From Lysobacter gummosus (lineage in GTDB: Bacteria; Pseudomonadota; Gammaproteobacteria; Xanthomonadales; Xanthomonadaceae), in contig NZ_CP011131.1 of NCBI RefSeq assembly GCF_001442805.1, positions 3,596,001 through 3,660,000 of the forward strand: a DNA stretch of 64,000 nucleotides, given 5' to 3'. Position numbers and translations under genes: made by a program. Below, piece after piece: positions 34,210-42,863 of the stretch (position 1 is its first letter; each line of letters begins with the position of its first letter). A model generated the notes under the pieces. It was not told the origin of the DNA. It worked only from the letters and a program-made list of their open reading frames with translations, and made no database searches.

Positions 34210-34692
34210 TCAAGGCGCGGCCTTACGCACCTCGAACTCACCCAGCAGCGAGCCGCCGTCCTTGAGCCGGAACTCGATCGCCACGCGGCTGCCGTCCTTG
34301 AGCGGCGCATGCGGCTGCATCAGCATCAGATGCATGCCGCCGGGCTTGAGCACCGCGGCGCCGTCCGGGGCGATGCGCAGTTCGGGCAAGGCGCGCATCT
34401 TGCTGACCCCATCGACGATGCGGGTCTCGTGCAGCGATACGTCGGCGAAGGCCGCGCTGCTCGCGCCGACGATCACCACCGGCGCCGCGCAGCGGTTCTC
34501 GATGCGGCCGAACCCGGCCATCATCGGCATCTGCATCGGCGGCAAGCGCACCCAACCCTCGCGCACCTGGGCCAGGCAGCCGGCCGTGGCCGCGGCGGCC
34601 TTCGGAGGCGACTTCGCCGCGACGCTGAATACCGTGCCGACGGCGACCAAAGCCGCAAGCGCCAACCCCGTTCGGATGCTCGATACGTTCAT
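34210..34692 (-). CDS. Periplasmic copper chaperone PCuAC-like protein (DUF461)
   Basis: 160 aa with signal peptide (cleavage near VAA|KSP). The family copper motif H-x10-M-x21-H-x-M is perfect: His88, Met99, His121 and Met123 (VSLHET; KPGGMHLML). PCuAC binds Cu(I) and delivers it to the CuA site of cytochrome oxidase, usually with a Sco partner; neither Sco nor oxidase genes are here. Two extra cysteines (39 and 68) may form a disulfide. Start at MNVSSIRTG with the divergent DUF4139 gene 38 bp away. Confidence 0.93.
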   Translation of the reverse strand: MNVSSIRTGLALAALVAVGTVFSVAAKSPPKAAAATAGCLAQVREGWVRLPPMQMPMMAGFGRIENRCAAPVVIVGASSAAFADVSLHETRIVDGVSKMRALPELRIAPDGAAVLKPGGMHLMLMQPHAPLKDGSRVAIEFRLKDGGSLLGEFEVRKAAP

Positions 34693-34730
34693 CGGCCTAT
34701 CATAACCCCCGAGCATCGATGGAGTTGACG

Positions 34731-36284
34731 ATGAAACAGCTGAGCCTGCTCGCCCTGGCCGTGGCCCTGAGCGCCTGTTCCTCACCCTCCGGCGACCGTG
34801 CCGGCAAGTCCGCGCCCACCGCGCCGTCCGACGCCGACGGCGGCGATGCGCGCAGCGGCGGCGCAACCCGCCTGACCGTCTACAGCGGCGACTACGAGTC
34901 GCTGGCCAACGTGCGCAGCGCCAGCGCCGGCATGCCCGGCTACGCCCTGGTCGAACGCCCGCTGCGCTTCGATCTCAAGCGCGGCGGCAATTCGCTGTCG
35001 GACAAACCGCTGCCGCCGTCGATGGACGTCGAAGCTGCGGTGCTGCAGCCGCGCAGCCCCGGCGTCAGCATCGTGGGACAGCGCTACATCGCGCCGGTCT
35101 CGGGCGCGCAGAACGTGGTCGGCGTCGCCATCGGCCGCAAGGTCAGCGTCGAACATACCGCCGGTGGCGCCAAGCAGACCGACAGCGGCGTGCTGCTGGC
35201 GGCCGGCGACGGCCTCACCCTCGCCCTCGACGACGGCCGGGTCAAGGTCATCCGCAGCTACGACAGCTTCAGCCTGGCCGATAACGACAACGTGCTGCCG
35301 CGCCAGTCGGCGCTGCAGTGGACGGTCAATGCCGCGCAGGCCGGCAATGCCGATTTCGTATTGAGCTATCCCATGGGCGGCATGGCCTGGCGCGCCGAAT
35401 ACCGCGCCACGCTCGCCTCCGGCGGCGGCTGCAAGCTGGCGCTGGACGGCGCGGCGCTGGTCGCCAATCGCAGCGGCCGCGCCTTCAACGACGTGCGCCT
35501 GAGCCTGGTCGCGGGCGAGCCCAATCGCACGCGCTCGGCGCCTCCGGAAATGTATGCCGAGGCGCGCGCCATGGACGCGGCGATGCCGGCCTTGCCGGCG
35601 CCGATGGAAGCCAGCGCGGTCGTGCAGCGCGCCGCCGGCGAATACCACGCCTACGACCTGTCGCAACCGGCCAGCCTGAACAACGGCGGCACCGAACGCA
35701 TCGCGCTGTTCCCGCGCAACGACGCGGTCGCCTGCGAACGCATCTACTCGCTGGAAGTCAGCGACAACGGCTGGCAGCCGCCGACGCCGCTGATCGATCG
35801 CGGCTACGGCGGACAGACCGGCGACATCCCGGTGGTGTCCAAGGTCGAGTTCAAGAACGACAAGGCCTCCGGCCTGGGACTGCCGTTGCCGGCCGGCCGC
35901 GTGCGCGCTTTCGACGGCGGCGATTTCCTCGGCGAATCCCAGCTCCAGCACACCCCGTCGGGCGCCGACATCAAGCTCGAACTCGGCAAAGTCTTCGACC
36001 TGAGCGGCAAGCGCGAAGCCACCGCGTTCCAGCTCGACCGTACCGGACGGACCATCACCGAATCGTTCGCGATCACCGTCAAGAACGCGAAGAAGAGCCT
36101 CGCCACGGTTCGCGTCACCGAACCCTTGCCGCGCTGGACCGATTGGGAGATCGTGTCCTCCAGCCTGCCGTCGAAGAAGAAGGACGCGCGCCACGCTCAG
36201 TTCGAGGTGCCCGTGCCGGCCGAAGGCGAAACCAAGCTGACCTACACCGTGCGCTATCGCTGGCCCCAGGACGTCAAACCATGA
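34731..36284 (+). CDS. DUF4139-domain lipoprotein
   Basis: 517 aa from ATG at 34731 with GGAG six bases upstream; an ATG four codons earlier is less likely. Signal peptide with lipobox ALSAC at Cys17. The mature protein has an N-terminal beta domain (TRLTVYSGDYESLANVRSAS) and the DUF4139 region (WRAEYRATLASGGGCKLALDG; NRSGRAFNDVRLSLVAGEPN; to the end). The family function is unknown; it is mostly beta strand and outer-membrane or periplasmic in location. Its stop overlaps the next ATG (ATGA). Confidence 0.85.
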   Translation: MKQLSLLALAVALSACSSPSGDRAGKSAPTAPSDADGGDARSGGATRLTVYSGDYESLANVRSASAGMPGYALVERPLRFDLKRGGNSLSDKPLPPSMDVEAAVLQPRSPGVSIVGQRYIAPVSGAQNVVGVAIGRKVSVEHTAGGAKQTDSGVLLAAGDGLTLALDDGRVKVIRSYDSFSLADNDNVLPRQSALQWTVNAAQAGNADFVLSYPMGGMAWRAEYRATLASGGGCKLALDGAALVANRSGRAFNDVRLSLVAGEPNRTRSAPPEMYAEARAMDAAMPALPAPMEASAVVQRAAGEYHAYDLSQPASLNNGGTERIALFPRNDAVACERIYSLEVSDNGWQPPTPLIDRGYGGQTGDIPVVSKVEFKNDKASGLGLPLPAGRVRAFDGGDFLGESQLQHTPSGADIKLELGKVFDLSGKREATAFQLDRTGRTITESFAITVKNAKKSLATVRVTEPLPRWTDWEIVSSSLPSKKKDARHAQFEVPVPAEGETKLTYTVRYRWPQDVKP

Positions 36285-37039
36285 ATTGCGTAGAAACCCA
36301 GACCCACGGCGACATCGTCGAAATCAAACTGGCGCGCGCGCCGGTCAACGCGCTCAATCCGGCGCTGTGCAACGCCGCGCGCGAAGCGGTCGAACAGGCG
36401 GTGCTGCACGGCGCGCACGGCATCGTGCTCAGCGGCGGGCCGAAAGTGTTCTCCGCGGGTCTGGACGTGCCTTACCTGCTCTCGCTGGGCGATCAGCGCG
36501 ATCATCTGTTGCTGGCCTGGCAGGCCTTCTTCGGCCTCAGCCGCGCACTGGCATCCTCGCCGGTGCCGGTGGTCGCGGCGATGGCCGGTCACGCGCCGGC
36601 CGGCGGCTGCGTGCTGGCCTTGTGCTGCGATTACCGGGTGATGGCCTCGGGCAATTACAGCATCGGCCTCAACGAAACCCAGGTCGGCCTGGTCGCGCCG
36701 GAAGGCATCCAGCGCCTGATGCGGCGCGTGGTCGGCACCTATCGCGCCGAACGCCTGCTGGTGGCCGGCGCGATGGTGAACGCCGAAACCGCGCTGCGCA
36801 TCGGCCTGGTCGATGAACTGGTCGAGATCGACGCCGTTTCCGAGCACGCACGCGAGTGGCTGCAGCAACTGCTGAGCCTGCCGCGCAGCGCGATGCTGCA
36901 GACCCGCGCGCTGGCCCGCGCCGATCTGATCGAGGCCCTGCGCCCGGAACATATCGAACTCGATCGCTTCGTCGAATCCTGGTATTCGCCGGATACGCAG
37001 ACGGCGTTGAAGGCGCTGGTGGCCAAGCTGGGCAAGTGA
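36281..37039 (+). CDS. Enoyl-CoA hydratase/isomerase family protein with one catalytic Glu
   Basis: 252 aa crotonase. The oxyanion loops are VFSAGLDVPYLLSLG and MAGHAPAGGCVLALCCDYRV. At the position of the first catalytic Glu of true hydratases (GGGxELA) there is GGCVLAL, while the second Glu is kept (GLNETQVGLVAPEGIQRLM). Enzymes with only this Glu are often enoyl-CoA isomerases, so isomerase is more likely than hydratase. Translationally coupled to the DUF4139 gene, an unexpected partner. Confidence 0.85.
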   Translation: MNCVETQTHGDIVEIKLARAPVNALNPALCNAAREAVEQAVLHGAHGIVLSGGPKVFSAGLDVPYLLSLGDQRDHLLLAWQAFFGLSRALASSPVPVVAAMAGHAPAGGCVLALCCDYRVMASGNYSIGLNETQVGLVAPEGIQRLMRRVVGTYRAERLLVAGAMVNAETALRIGLVDELVEIDAVSEHAREWLQQLLSLPRSAMLQTRALARADLIEALRPEHIELDRFVESWYSPDTQTALKALVAKLGK

Positions 37040-37051
37040 TGTAGCAGAAAA

Positions 37052-37111
37052 GAGTGCGTAGGAGTGAGGAGTGAGTAAGGGCTTTCACTCACTCCTCACT
37101 CCTACGCACTC
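37052..37111. repeat. Perfect 24-bp inverted repeat, family D copy 2 (bidirectional terminator?)
   Basis: GAGTGCGTAGGAGTGAGGAG... at 37052-37075 is exactly complementary to 37088-37111 with a 12-base centre. It lies between the convergent crotonase and phosphate-binding-like genes, so it could end both transcripts. Confidence 0.85.
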
Positions 37112-37121
37112 GTTCCTCGCT

Positions 37122-38468
37122 TCAAAGCAACCACACCTCGACGCGCTCGTTGCGATAACGCGCCGCCGCGTCGCGCGGGCCGGCCACCGGCAGCGCGGTG
37201 CCCATGCCGCGCGCCTGCTGCACCTTGAGCCCGCGCGAAACCAGTTCCTGCGCGATCAGGTCGGCGCGGTCGTTGCTCATCATCATCGCCGCCATCGTCG
37301 AACCGGCGCTGATGTCGGCGAAACCGATCACCAGCAGGCGCCGGCCGCGATTCGGCGGCAATTGCATGAACGCGCGCAGACGGTCGAGGTCGCGCACCGC
37401 GCGGCTGTCGTACACGCTCGCCGCCACGCCGCTTTCGCTGGGGCCGTTGAAGTTGAAGCGCAGGCTCAGCGGCAGGCGCACGGCGTTGTCGACCAGCTGA
37501 CGGTACTCGCCCGGGCCCAGGGTGACGCGGCGTTCGCGTCCGGGCACCAGCGTCACCGCGACATGGCCGCTGCGCGCGACCGCGCGCTGGCCGGGCCGGG
37601 TCATCGCATACAAGGCGAAGCTGCGGCTGAGCGCGCCCATCATCTGGCCGCCGTACAGATACAGGCGCCGGCTCAGCGGATAGTCCTCGCTCACCACTTC
37701 GGTGCGGGTCGGCGCGATCGCGCGGCCGCCGTCGGCGATCGCCAGCGGCTTGGTGCCGGCGCCGTAATGTTCGCCGAGCGGAATCAAGCCGATCGCGAGC
37801 GGATCGGCGGCGACCGCGGCGATCAGTTCGCGCGCGTTCGCATGTTGCTGCGCTTCGGCGAAGGCGGCGCCGCGCATCACCCGCTCGTTGATCAGATCGC
37901 GCACCGCGCCGGCGCTGGAATCCAGGTGCACATGCACTTGCCCGGCCGCGCCGAGTTCGCGCCAGTCGCGCGATTGTCCGGACAACAAAGCGCGCAGTTG
38001 ATTGAAATCCAGGCGCACGACCGGGTTGTTGCGATTGACCACCACCGCCACGCCGTCGAGCGCGATCACGAATTCCTGCTCGGGCGTGCCCAGATCGCCG
38101 AGCTGCCAACCTGCGTCGAGCTCGGCCGCGTTCGGGCGCCGGGTCATCATCGCGATCTGGGTCTGGCCTTCGATCAAGTCGTTGAAGCCGCGCGCCGAAT
38201 CGCTGGCGCCGATTTCCACGATCAAGGGCTGGCCGTCCCGAGTGGCGTGGATTTCGGTCAGCGCCGGTTTCGACCGATCCACGCGGATGCCGGTGTAACC
38301 GATATCGCGCAGCCACGATTGCGCGACCTCCGGCACCAGCGCATGCGCCAGGGTGTTGGAACCGCGGATGCGCACGCGCTCGGCGTCCTGCGCGTCGGCG
38401 GGAGCGGCGAATGCTGAAAGGACGAAGGCAAAAACCAACAACAACGGCGAAACCACGGCACGCGACAT
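37122..38468 (-). CDS. PstS-like substrate-binding domain fused to OmpA-like C-terminus
   Basis: 448 aa with signal peptide (cleavage ADA|QDAE). Residues about 28-310 match phosphate-type periplasmic binding proteins (VRIRGSNTLAHALVPEVAQS; IVEIGASDSARGFNDLI; GVAVVVNRNNPVVRLDFNQL). Residues about 330-448 are an OmpA-family domain (LSLRFNFNGPSESGVAASVY; LVIGFADISAG; NDRADLIAQELVSRG). Thus a ligand-binding module is tethered to peptidoglycan, with no transporter genes adjacent. It may scavenge or sense a ligand in the periplasm. Related to the phosphate-binding family of the pst block 7 kb away, but only distantly. Confidence 0.85.
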   Translation of the reverse strand: MSRAVVSPLLLVFAFVLSAFAAPADAQDAERVRIRGSNTLAHALVPEVAQSWLRDIGYTGIRVDRSKPALTEIHATRDGQPLIVEIGASDSARGFNDLIEGQTQIAMMTRRPNAAELDAGWQLGDLGTPEQEFVIALDGVAVVVNRNNPVVRLDFNQLRALLSGQSRDWRELGAAGQVHVHLDSSAGAVRDLINERVMRGAAFAEAQQHANARELIAAVAADPLAIGLIPLGEHYGAGTKPLAIADGGRAIAPTRTEVVSEDYPLSRRLYLYGGQMMGALSRSFALYAMTRPGQRAVARSGHVAVTLVPGRERRVTLGPGEYRQLVDNAVRLPLSLRFNFNGPSESGVAASVYDSRAVRDLDRLRAFMQLPPNRGRRLLVIGFADISAGSTMAAMMMSNDRADLIAQELVSRGLKVQQARGMGTALPVAGPRDAAARYRNERVEVWLL

Positions 38469-38757
38469 GGCGCGCACTCCCCCTGTGCGAATTGCGCGCA
38501 AGGATGGGCGCGGCCTGTGACGCGGCCGTTACGCGACGCGCGTCACTTCGATAACGTTAAGCGATCGACTTATTCCGCACAGTTGGGTTGCGCCGCGCGA
38601 ATGCGCGGTGCGTGCGGGAGTCGCGCAGTTCGCGGCGCAAAAAAGATGCGGGCTTTGATCTGCATCGCAACTGTCATCGCGAATGAACTATTGAAAGCGC
38701 CGCGCAAACAAACGGCTACGCGCCATCGGACCGGATCGGGCGCCAACGACGCGCCCG
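38469..38757. other. Gap between PstS/OmpA fusion and sulfurtransferase
   Basis: Divergence-free minus-strand gap of 289 bp. A less GC-rich stretch at 38545-38580 (TAACGTTAAGCGATCGACTT) and at 38660-38700 could be the promoter of the fusion gene. No gene seen. Confidence 0.45.
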
Positions 38758-39609
38758 TCAGCCTTCGCCGGTCGCGATCGGCCGCTGCGGATCTTCGATC
38801 CAGCCGCTCCAGGAACCGGTGTACAAGGCCGCGCCGTCGAAACCGGCGTGCGCCATCGCCAGCAGATGATGGCAGGCGGTCACGCCCGAGCCGCACATCG
38901 CCGCGACTTGCGCCGGCGCCCGCCCGCCCAGCAACGGCGCGAATTCCGCCGCCAGCGTTTCCGGCGATTTGAAGCGGCCGTCGGCCAGATTGGTGGAGTA
39001 CGCGCGATTGCTCGCGCCCGGTACGTGCCCGGCGACGCGGTCCAGCGGTTCGACTTCGCCGCGAAAGCGCTCGCCGGCGCGCGCATCGATCAGCAGGCCG
39101 CCGCAATCGAGCAAGGCGCGCACGTCCTGCGCGTCGAGCAGGCGGCGCGCGTCGAAGCTGGCTTCGTATTGCGTCGCTTGCGGCGTGGGAATCTCGACGT
39201 CGGTCGGCAAGCCGAGCGCGCTCCAGCGCTGCCAGCCGCCGTCGAGCACGGCCACGCGCCGATGGCCGAGCACGCGCAGCAGGAACCACAGGCGCGAAGC
39301 GGCCAGCGCGCCGTCGGCGGCGTCGTAGACCACGACCTGATGCTGCGGCGTGATGCCCCAGCGGCTCAGCGTCGCGGTGAAATCGGCGGCGTCCGGCCAC
39401 GGGTGGCGACCGCCGGAGGTCTTGCGATGATCCGACAGGTCGCGATCCAGATCGGCGTAACGCGCGCCGGGGATGTGCGATTGCCGGTAGGCATTCTCGC
39501 TGGCCGCGCGATCGGTGAGCGAGGTGCGGGTGTCGATCACGATCAGATCTTCGCGGCCCAGCGCCGCGGCGAGATCCTCGGCCGATACCAGGGTGGTCCA
39601 AGCGGTCAT
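38758..39609 (-). CDS. sseA: 3-mercaptopyruvate sulfurtransferase-type tandem rhodanese
   Basis: 283 aa with two rhodanese domains. The C-terminal one carries the active site CGSGVTACHHLLAM, and CGSGV[TS] is the loop of mercaptopyruvate rather than thiosulfate sulfurtransferases. The N-terminal inactive domain has VIDTRTSLTD. It transfers sulfur from 3-mercaptopyruvate to thiols or cyanide in the cytoplasm. Overlaps the Nudix gene by four bases (ATGA type). Confidence 0.93.
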   Translation of the reverse strand: MTAWTTLVSAEDLAAALGREDLIVIDTRTSLTDRAASENAYRQSHIPGARYADLDRDLSDHRKTSGGRHPWPDAADFTATLSRWGITPQHQVVVYDAADGALAASRLWFLLRVLGHRRVAVLDGGWQRWSALGLPTDVEIPTPQATQYEASFDARRLLDAQDVRALLDCGGLLIDARAGERFRGEVEPLDRVAGHVPGASNRAYSTNLADGRFKSPETLAAEFAPLLGGRAPAQVAAMCGSGVTACHHLLAMAHAGFDGAALYTGSWSGWIEDPQRPIATGEG

Positions 39610-40280
39610 CGCGCAGCCTCCAGTCGTTGTCGCAGGTTGAGCAGCATCGACGCGGTCGCGCCCCAGATGCGCTGGCTCGGGTAGCGATATTCCAGCACAT
39701 GGCGCGCGCGGCCCTTGTACTCGAGCGTGCGCGTGCTGAGGTTGTCCGGGTCCAGCAGGAAGGTCAGCGGCACTTCGAACACGTCCGCGACCTCGGACGG
39801 ATCGGGCCGCGCCACATAGGCGGGGTCGATTACCGCCACCAGCGGCAGCACGCGAAAGCCGGTGATGGTGACCAGCGGGTCGAGAAACCCCAGCGGCGCG
39901 ATCAGCGCGGCCGGCACGCCGATTTCTTCTTCGGTCTCGCGCAGCGCCGCGGCGACCGCGTCTTCGTCGCTGGGTTCGATGCGTCCGCCGGGAAAACTGA
40001 CCTGCCCGCCGTGCTGGCGCAATCCGTCGGTGCGCCGGGTCAGCAGCACCTGCACGCCTTCGCCGCGCGGCACCAGACCGACCAGCACCGCGGCCTGCGC
40101 GTGCAAGGCGTTGTCGGGCAGCAGGTCGGTGACATCGTCGAGATTCCAGCCGTCGCTCTCGGGCGCGGCGTCGAGCGGATGCAGCGCCGCCAGCAGGCGC
40201 GTGCGCGCGCGCGAATCGCCGTCGAGAAAATTGCCGGCGAACGCGGACGCGGCGGAACCGGAGGCGGCGTCGGAACTCAC
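39606..40280 (-). CDS. CoA pyrophosphatase, Nudix family
   Basis: 224 aa from a GTG that overlaps the end of the DUF1289 gene. The NudL-type UPF0035 signature precedes the Nudix box: RRTDGLRQHGGQVSFPGG, then GGRIEPSDEDAVAAALRETE and EEIGV. It hydrolyses CoA derivatives to 3',5'-ADP and phosphopantetheine. The N-terminal about 45 residues are less conserved. The four genes DUF1289-nudL-sseA form one minus-strand run with overlaps. Confidence 0.92.
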   Translation of the reverse strand: MSSDAASGSAASAFAGNFLDGDSRARTRLLAALHPLDAAPESDGWNLDDVTDLLPDNALHAQAAVLVGLVPRGEGVQVLLTRRTDGLRQHGGQVSFPGGRIEPSDEDAVAAALRETEEEIGVPAALIAPLGFLDPLVTITGFRVLPLVAVIDPAYVARPDPSEVADVFEVPLTFLLDPDNLSTRTLEYKGRARHVLEYRYPSQRIWGATASMLLNLRQRLEAAR

Positions 40281-40477
40281 CGCAGCCCCGCCTCGCGCTT
40301 GGGCAGCACGTCTTCCATCAGGCGCAGGCGCTCGTCGTCGTTCATTTGCGACCAGCGCGCGATCTCCGCGTTGGTGCGATGACAGCCCATGCACAGGCCG
40401 TCGTCGCTGAGTTGGCATACGCCGATGCAGGGGCTGAGCACCGCGCGAAAAGTCGTCATATCGTCCACCGGGGCCAT
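40277..40477 (-). CDS. DUF1289-family small cysteine protein
   Basis: 66 aa from ATG at 40477; an ATG at 40459 with GGTGGA upstream would give 60 aa. The family motif SPCIGVC-x7-C-x2-C (SPCIGVCQLSDDGLCMGCHR) followed by EIARWSQMNDDERLRLM is complete. The four cysteines suggest zinc or another metal. Function of the family unknown, often near Fe-S or thiol genes. It overlaps the Nudix gene. Confidence 0.9.
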   Translation of the reverse strand: MAPVDDMTTFRAVLSPCIGVCQLSDDGLCMGCHRTNAEIARWSQMNDDERLRLMEDVLPKREAGLR

Positions 40478-40648
40478 GCCGCCATTTTGCCTGGCGGGAC
40501 GGCCGGATAAAGCCTCGCCGCGCAGGCGGCAAGCAGAACGGGAAAGCGGCGCCATGCCGGGCATGCGCCGCCGGACCCCACAAACGACTTGCGCCGGACG
40601 GGCCGGCGCAAGTGCGTCACACAACTGCGTTCGAGCTTCGTGGTCGTA

Positions 40649-41335
40649 TTACTTGACGCTGACCAGCTTGATTTCGAACTGCACCGCCACGTTCGGCGGG
40701 AACGGGGTGCGCGGATCGGCGCCGTAGGCCTGGGCCGAGGGCAGCGTCACTTCCCACTTGGAACCGGTCGGCATCTGCAGCAGGGTTTCCTGCATCGCCT
40801 TCATTTCGATGTCGCTGACCTTGATCGACGGGATCGAGTTGGCCGGACGCGTCTGCGCCGGACGCTCGCCCCAGGGGAACGGGCCGGCCACTTCCAGCGC
40901 CACGGTGCTCGCCGACGTCGGCTTGGCGCCGGTGCCGTTGTCGATCACGCGGTACTGCACGCCGCTCGGCAGCACCTTCACGCCCGCCTTGGACTTGTTG
41001 GCGTTGATGAAGGTTTCGCTCTTGGTCTTGTTCTCGGCCGCGGCCTTGTCCCACTCGGCCTTGGCGCGCTCGGTCTGGCGCTTCTGCATGTTCTGCACGG
41101 CCGTGCGCAGCTGGTCCACCGGCACGGTGGGCTGCTTCTTGGAATAGCCGTCCTGCAGACCCTTGATGATGGTGTTCACATCGACCTGCTCGCCGCTTTC
41201 CACGGCATTCCTGCCGAGGTCGTAGCCGAGCGCGTAGCTCAGCTTGCCCTTCTCGGAAGAAGTGTCCTGCGCGACGGCGTTGCCGGCGGTCAGTGCCAGG
41301 GCCGCGACGGCGGCAGCAATCAAACGCAACTTCAT
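40649..41335 (-). CDS. Periplasmic FKBP-type PPIase-like protein with degenerate active site
   Basis: 228 aa. Signal peptide (KLRLIAAAVAALALTAGNAV|AQ), an FkpA/Mip-like N-terminal dimerisation domain (about 25-115: KLSYALGYDLGRNAVESGEQ; a long Lys/Glu-rich helix) and an FKBP-like C-terminal domain (MPTGSKWEVTLPSAQAYGAD; PFPPNVAVQFEIKLVSV). The part that normally holds V-x-Y-x-G-x-L-x-D-G and FDSS is replaced by EVAGPFPWGERPAQTRPANS, so the Tyr, Asp and Phe of the prolyl isomerase pocket are lost. It may be a chaperone without isomerase activity. Confidence 0.85.
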   Translation of the reverse strand: MKLRLIAAAVAALALTAGNAVAQDTSSEKGKLSYALGYDLGRNAVESGEQVDVNTIIKGLQDGYSKKQPTVPVDQLRTAVQNMQKRQTERAKAEWDKAAAENKTKSETFINANKSKAGVKVLPSGVQYRVIDNGTGAKPTSASTVALEVAGPFPWGERPAQTRPANSIPSIKVSDIEMKAMQETLLQMPTGSKWEVTLPSAQAYGADPRTPFPPNVAVQFEIKLVSVK

Positions 41336-41579
41336 TCGGTGAAACCTCCGGTAATGGCACGGGGCGACCTTCGCCGCCCCGATCAGCTGGGAGCACTTTC
41401 CAATGCCCCAATGTGTAAAGCCCTGCGGTCGAAAGCCCCGGACAGGACGGGTTAGGATACCGGCGGCAGCGCTTAACCGCCACTGACGCCGCCCGTCTAT
41501 GACAGCGCCGCGGCCGCGGAGTTCAACGGCGGTCGCAGTCCCCACTCCCCGCAATTTTCGAGAATCCTACGGCCATCAC

Positions 41580-42362
41580 ATGACCGAATCGCCTTTGCTG
41601 ATCGCCGATCGCGGCGCCGTGCGCCAGATCTCCGTGAACCGTCCGGACAAGCTGAACGCGCTCAACGCAGCCACCCTGGACGCCCTGCTGGCCGCCTTCG
41701 AGGCCGCCGAGGCCGACCCGGCGGTGCGTGCCGTGGTCCTGACCGGGGCCGGCCCGAAGGCCTTCGTCGCCGGTGCCGATATCTCGGAAATGAACGCTTT
41801 GACCCCGGTCCAGGGCCGCGATTTCTCCCTGCGCGGGCAGAAACTGATGCGCCGGATCGAGAAAATGCCCAAGCCAGTGATCGCGATGATCAACGGTTTC
41901 GCCCTCGGCGGCGGCCTGGAACTGGCGATGGGCTGCCATCTGCGCCTGGCCGCGGACAGCGCCAAGATCGGCCAGCCCGAGATCAACCTCGGCCTGATTC
42001 CCGGTTTCGGCGGCACCCAGCGCCTGCTGCGCCTGGCCGGCCGTGCCGCGACCCTGGAGCTGTGCCTGCTCGGCGCGCCGATCGACGCGGCGCGGGCGAA
42101 GGAGTTGGGCATCGTCAACCGGGTCGTCGCCGCGGCCGAACTGGAAGCGGAGACCTTCAAACTGGCCGAGCAACTGGCCGCGTCCGCGCCGCTGGCGCTG
42201 CGCGGCGTGCTCGACTGCGTCGCGGTCGGCGGCGAATGCGGCATCGAAGAAGGTCTGGAATACGAGACCGCGCAATTCGGCTTGATGTTCTCCACCGACG
42301 ACATGCGCGAAGGCACCACGGCGTTCTTGGAACGGCGCAAGCCGGCGTTCCACGGCCGTTGA
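41580..42362 (+). CDS. Enoyl-CoA hydratase (crotonase)
   Basis: 260 aa with both catalytic glutamates: FALGGGLELAMGCHLRLAAD and KIGQPEINLGLIPGFGGTQR; oxyanion loop KAFVAGADISEM. It hydrates trans-2-enoyl-CoA in fatty acid or amino acid degradation. ATG at 41580 chosen because the family N-terminus follows directly. No other beta-oxidation gene is adjacent. Confidence 0.95.
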   Translation: MTESPLLIADRGAVRQISVNRPDKLNALNAATLDALLAAFEAAEADPAVRAVVLTGAGPKAFVAGADISEMNALTPVQGRDFSLRGQKLMRRIEKMPKPVIAMINGFALGGGLELAMGCHLRLAADSAKIGQPEINLGLIPGFGGTQRLLRLAGRAATLELCLLGAPIDAARAKELGIVNRVVAAAELEAETFKLAEQLAASAPLALRGVLDCVAVGGECGIEEGLEYETAQFGLMFSTDDMREGTTAFLERRKPAFHGR

Positions 42363-42369
42363 GTCCGGC

Positions 42370-42849
42370 GTGAGCGCATCGGGCCATCGTCAATCCGATA
42401 GCGGCCACGCGCCGGGCGATGCCGCCTGCGCGTGCGGCTGCGCCGATCCGCTCGGCGCGGCGGCGCATGCGATCGCGCGCGCGCTGGCGCGCGACGATCT
42501 GGATCGCGCCATCGCCCTGGGCCTGTTGAACGACGACGCCGACCCGGCGCGCGCCTGCGCGCATTGCACGCCCACGTGCGCGCTGGCGATCAGCGAAGCA
42601 CGCGCGAATCGGTTGACCGCATTGGCCGCGCGCGAACGCTATCGCGCCCGCGCGCAACGCCTGCAACGCCGCGCCGACGAACGCGCGGCGCAACGTGCCG
42701 GCGCCGCTCCCGTCGCCGCGAGCGAAGTCGCCGATACCGTTGATGCGGCCATCGAAGCGGCACCGCCGCCGCGCCCCGCCCTGCCCAACGCCGCCGCGGC
42801 CGCGCTCGCGCGCGCCAAGGCCAAAGCCGCGCAGCGCGGACCCACCTGA
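42370..42849 (+). CDS. Small Cys-containing protein of unknown function
   Basis: 159 aa from a GTG seven bases after the crotonase stop. N-terminal cysteines in ACACGCADPL and a second group ACAHCTPTC (about 63-70) look metal-binding; the region between is an alpha-helical Ala/Asp-rich stretch and the C-terminal half is Ala/Arg-rich, probably coiled coil then disordered. I do not recognise the family. It ends 14 bp before nth, and a DNA-related role is only suggested by that. Confidence 0.7.
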   Translation: MSASGHRQSDSGHAPGDAACACGCADPLGAAAHAIARALARDDLDRAIALGLLNDDADPARACAHCTPTCALAISEARANRLTALAARERYRARAQRLQRRADERAAQRAGAAPVAASEVADTVDAAIEAAPPPRPALPNAAAAALARAKAKAAQRGPT

Positions 42850-42863
42850 GTTACGAATCCCGC

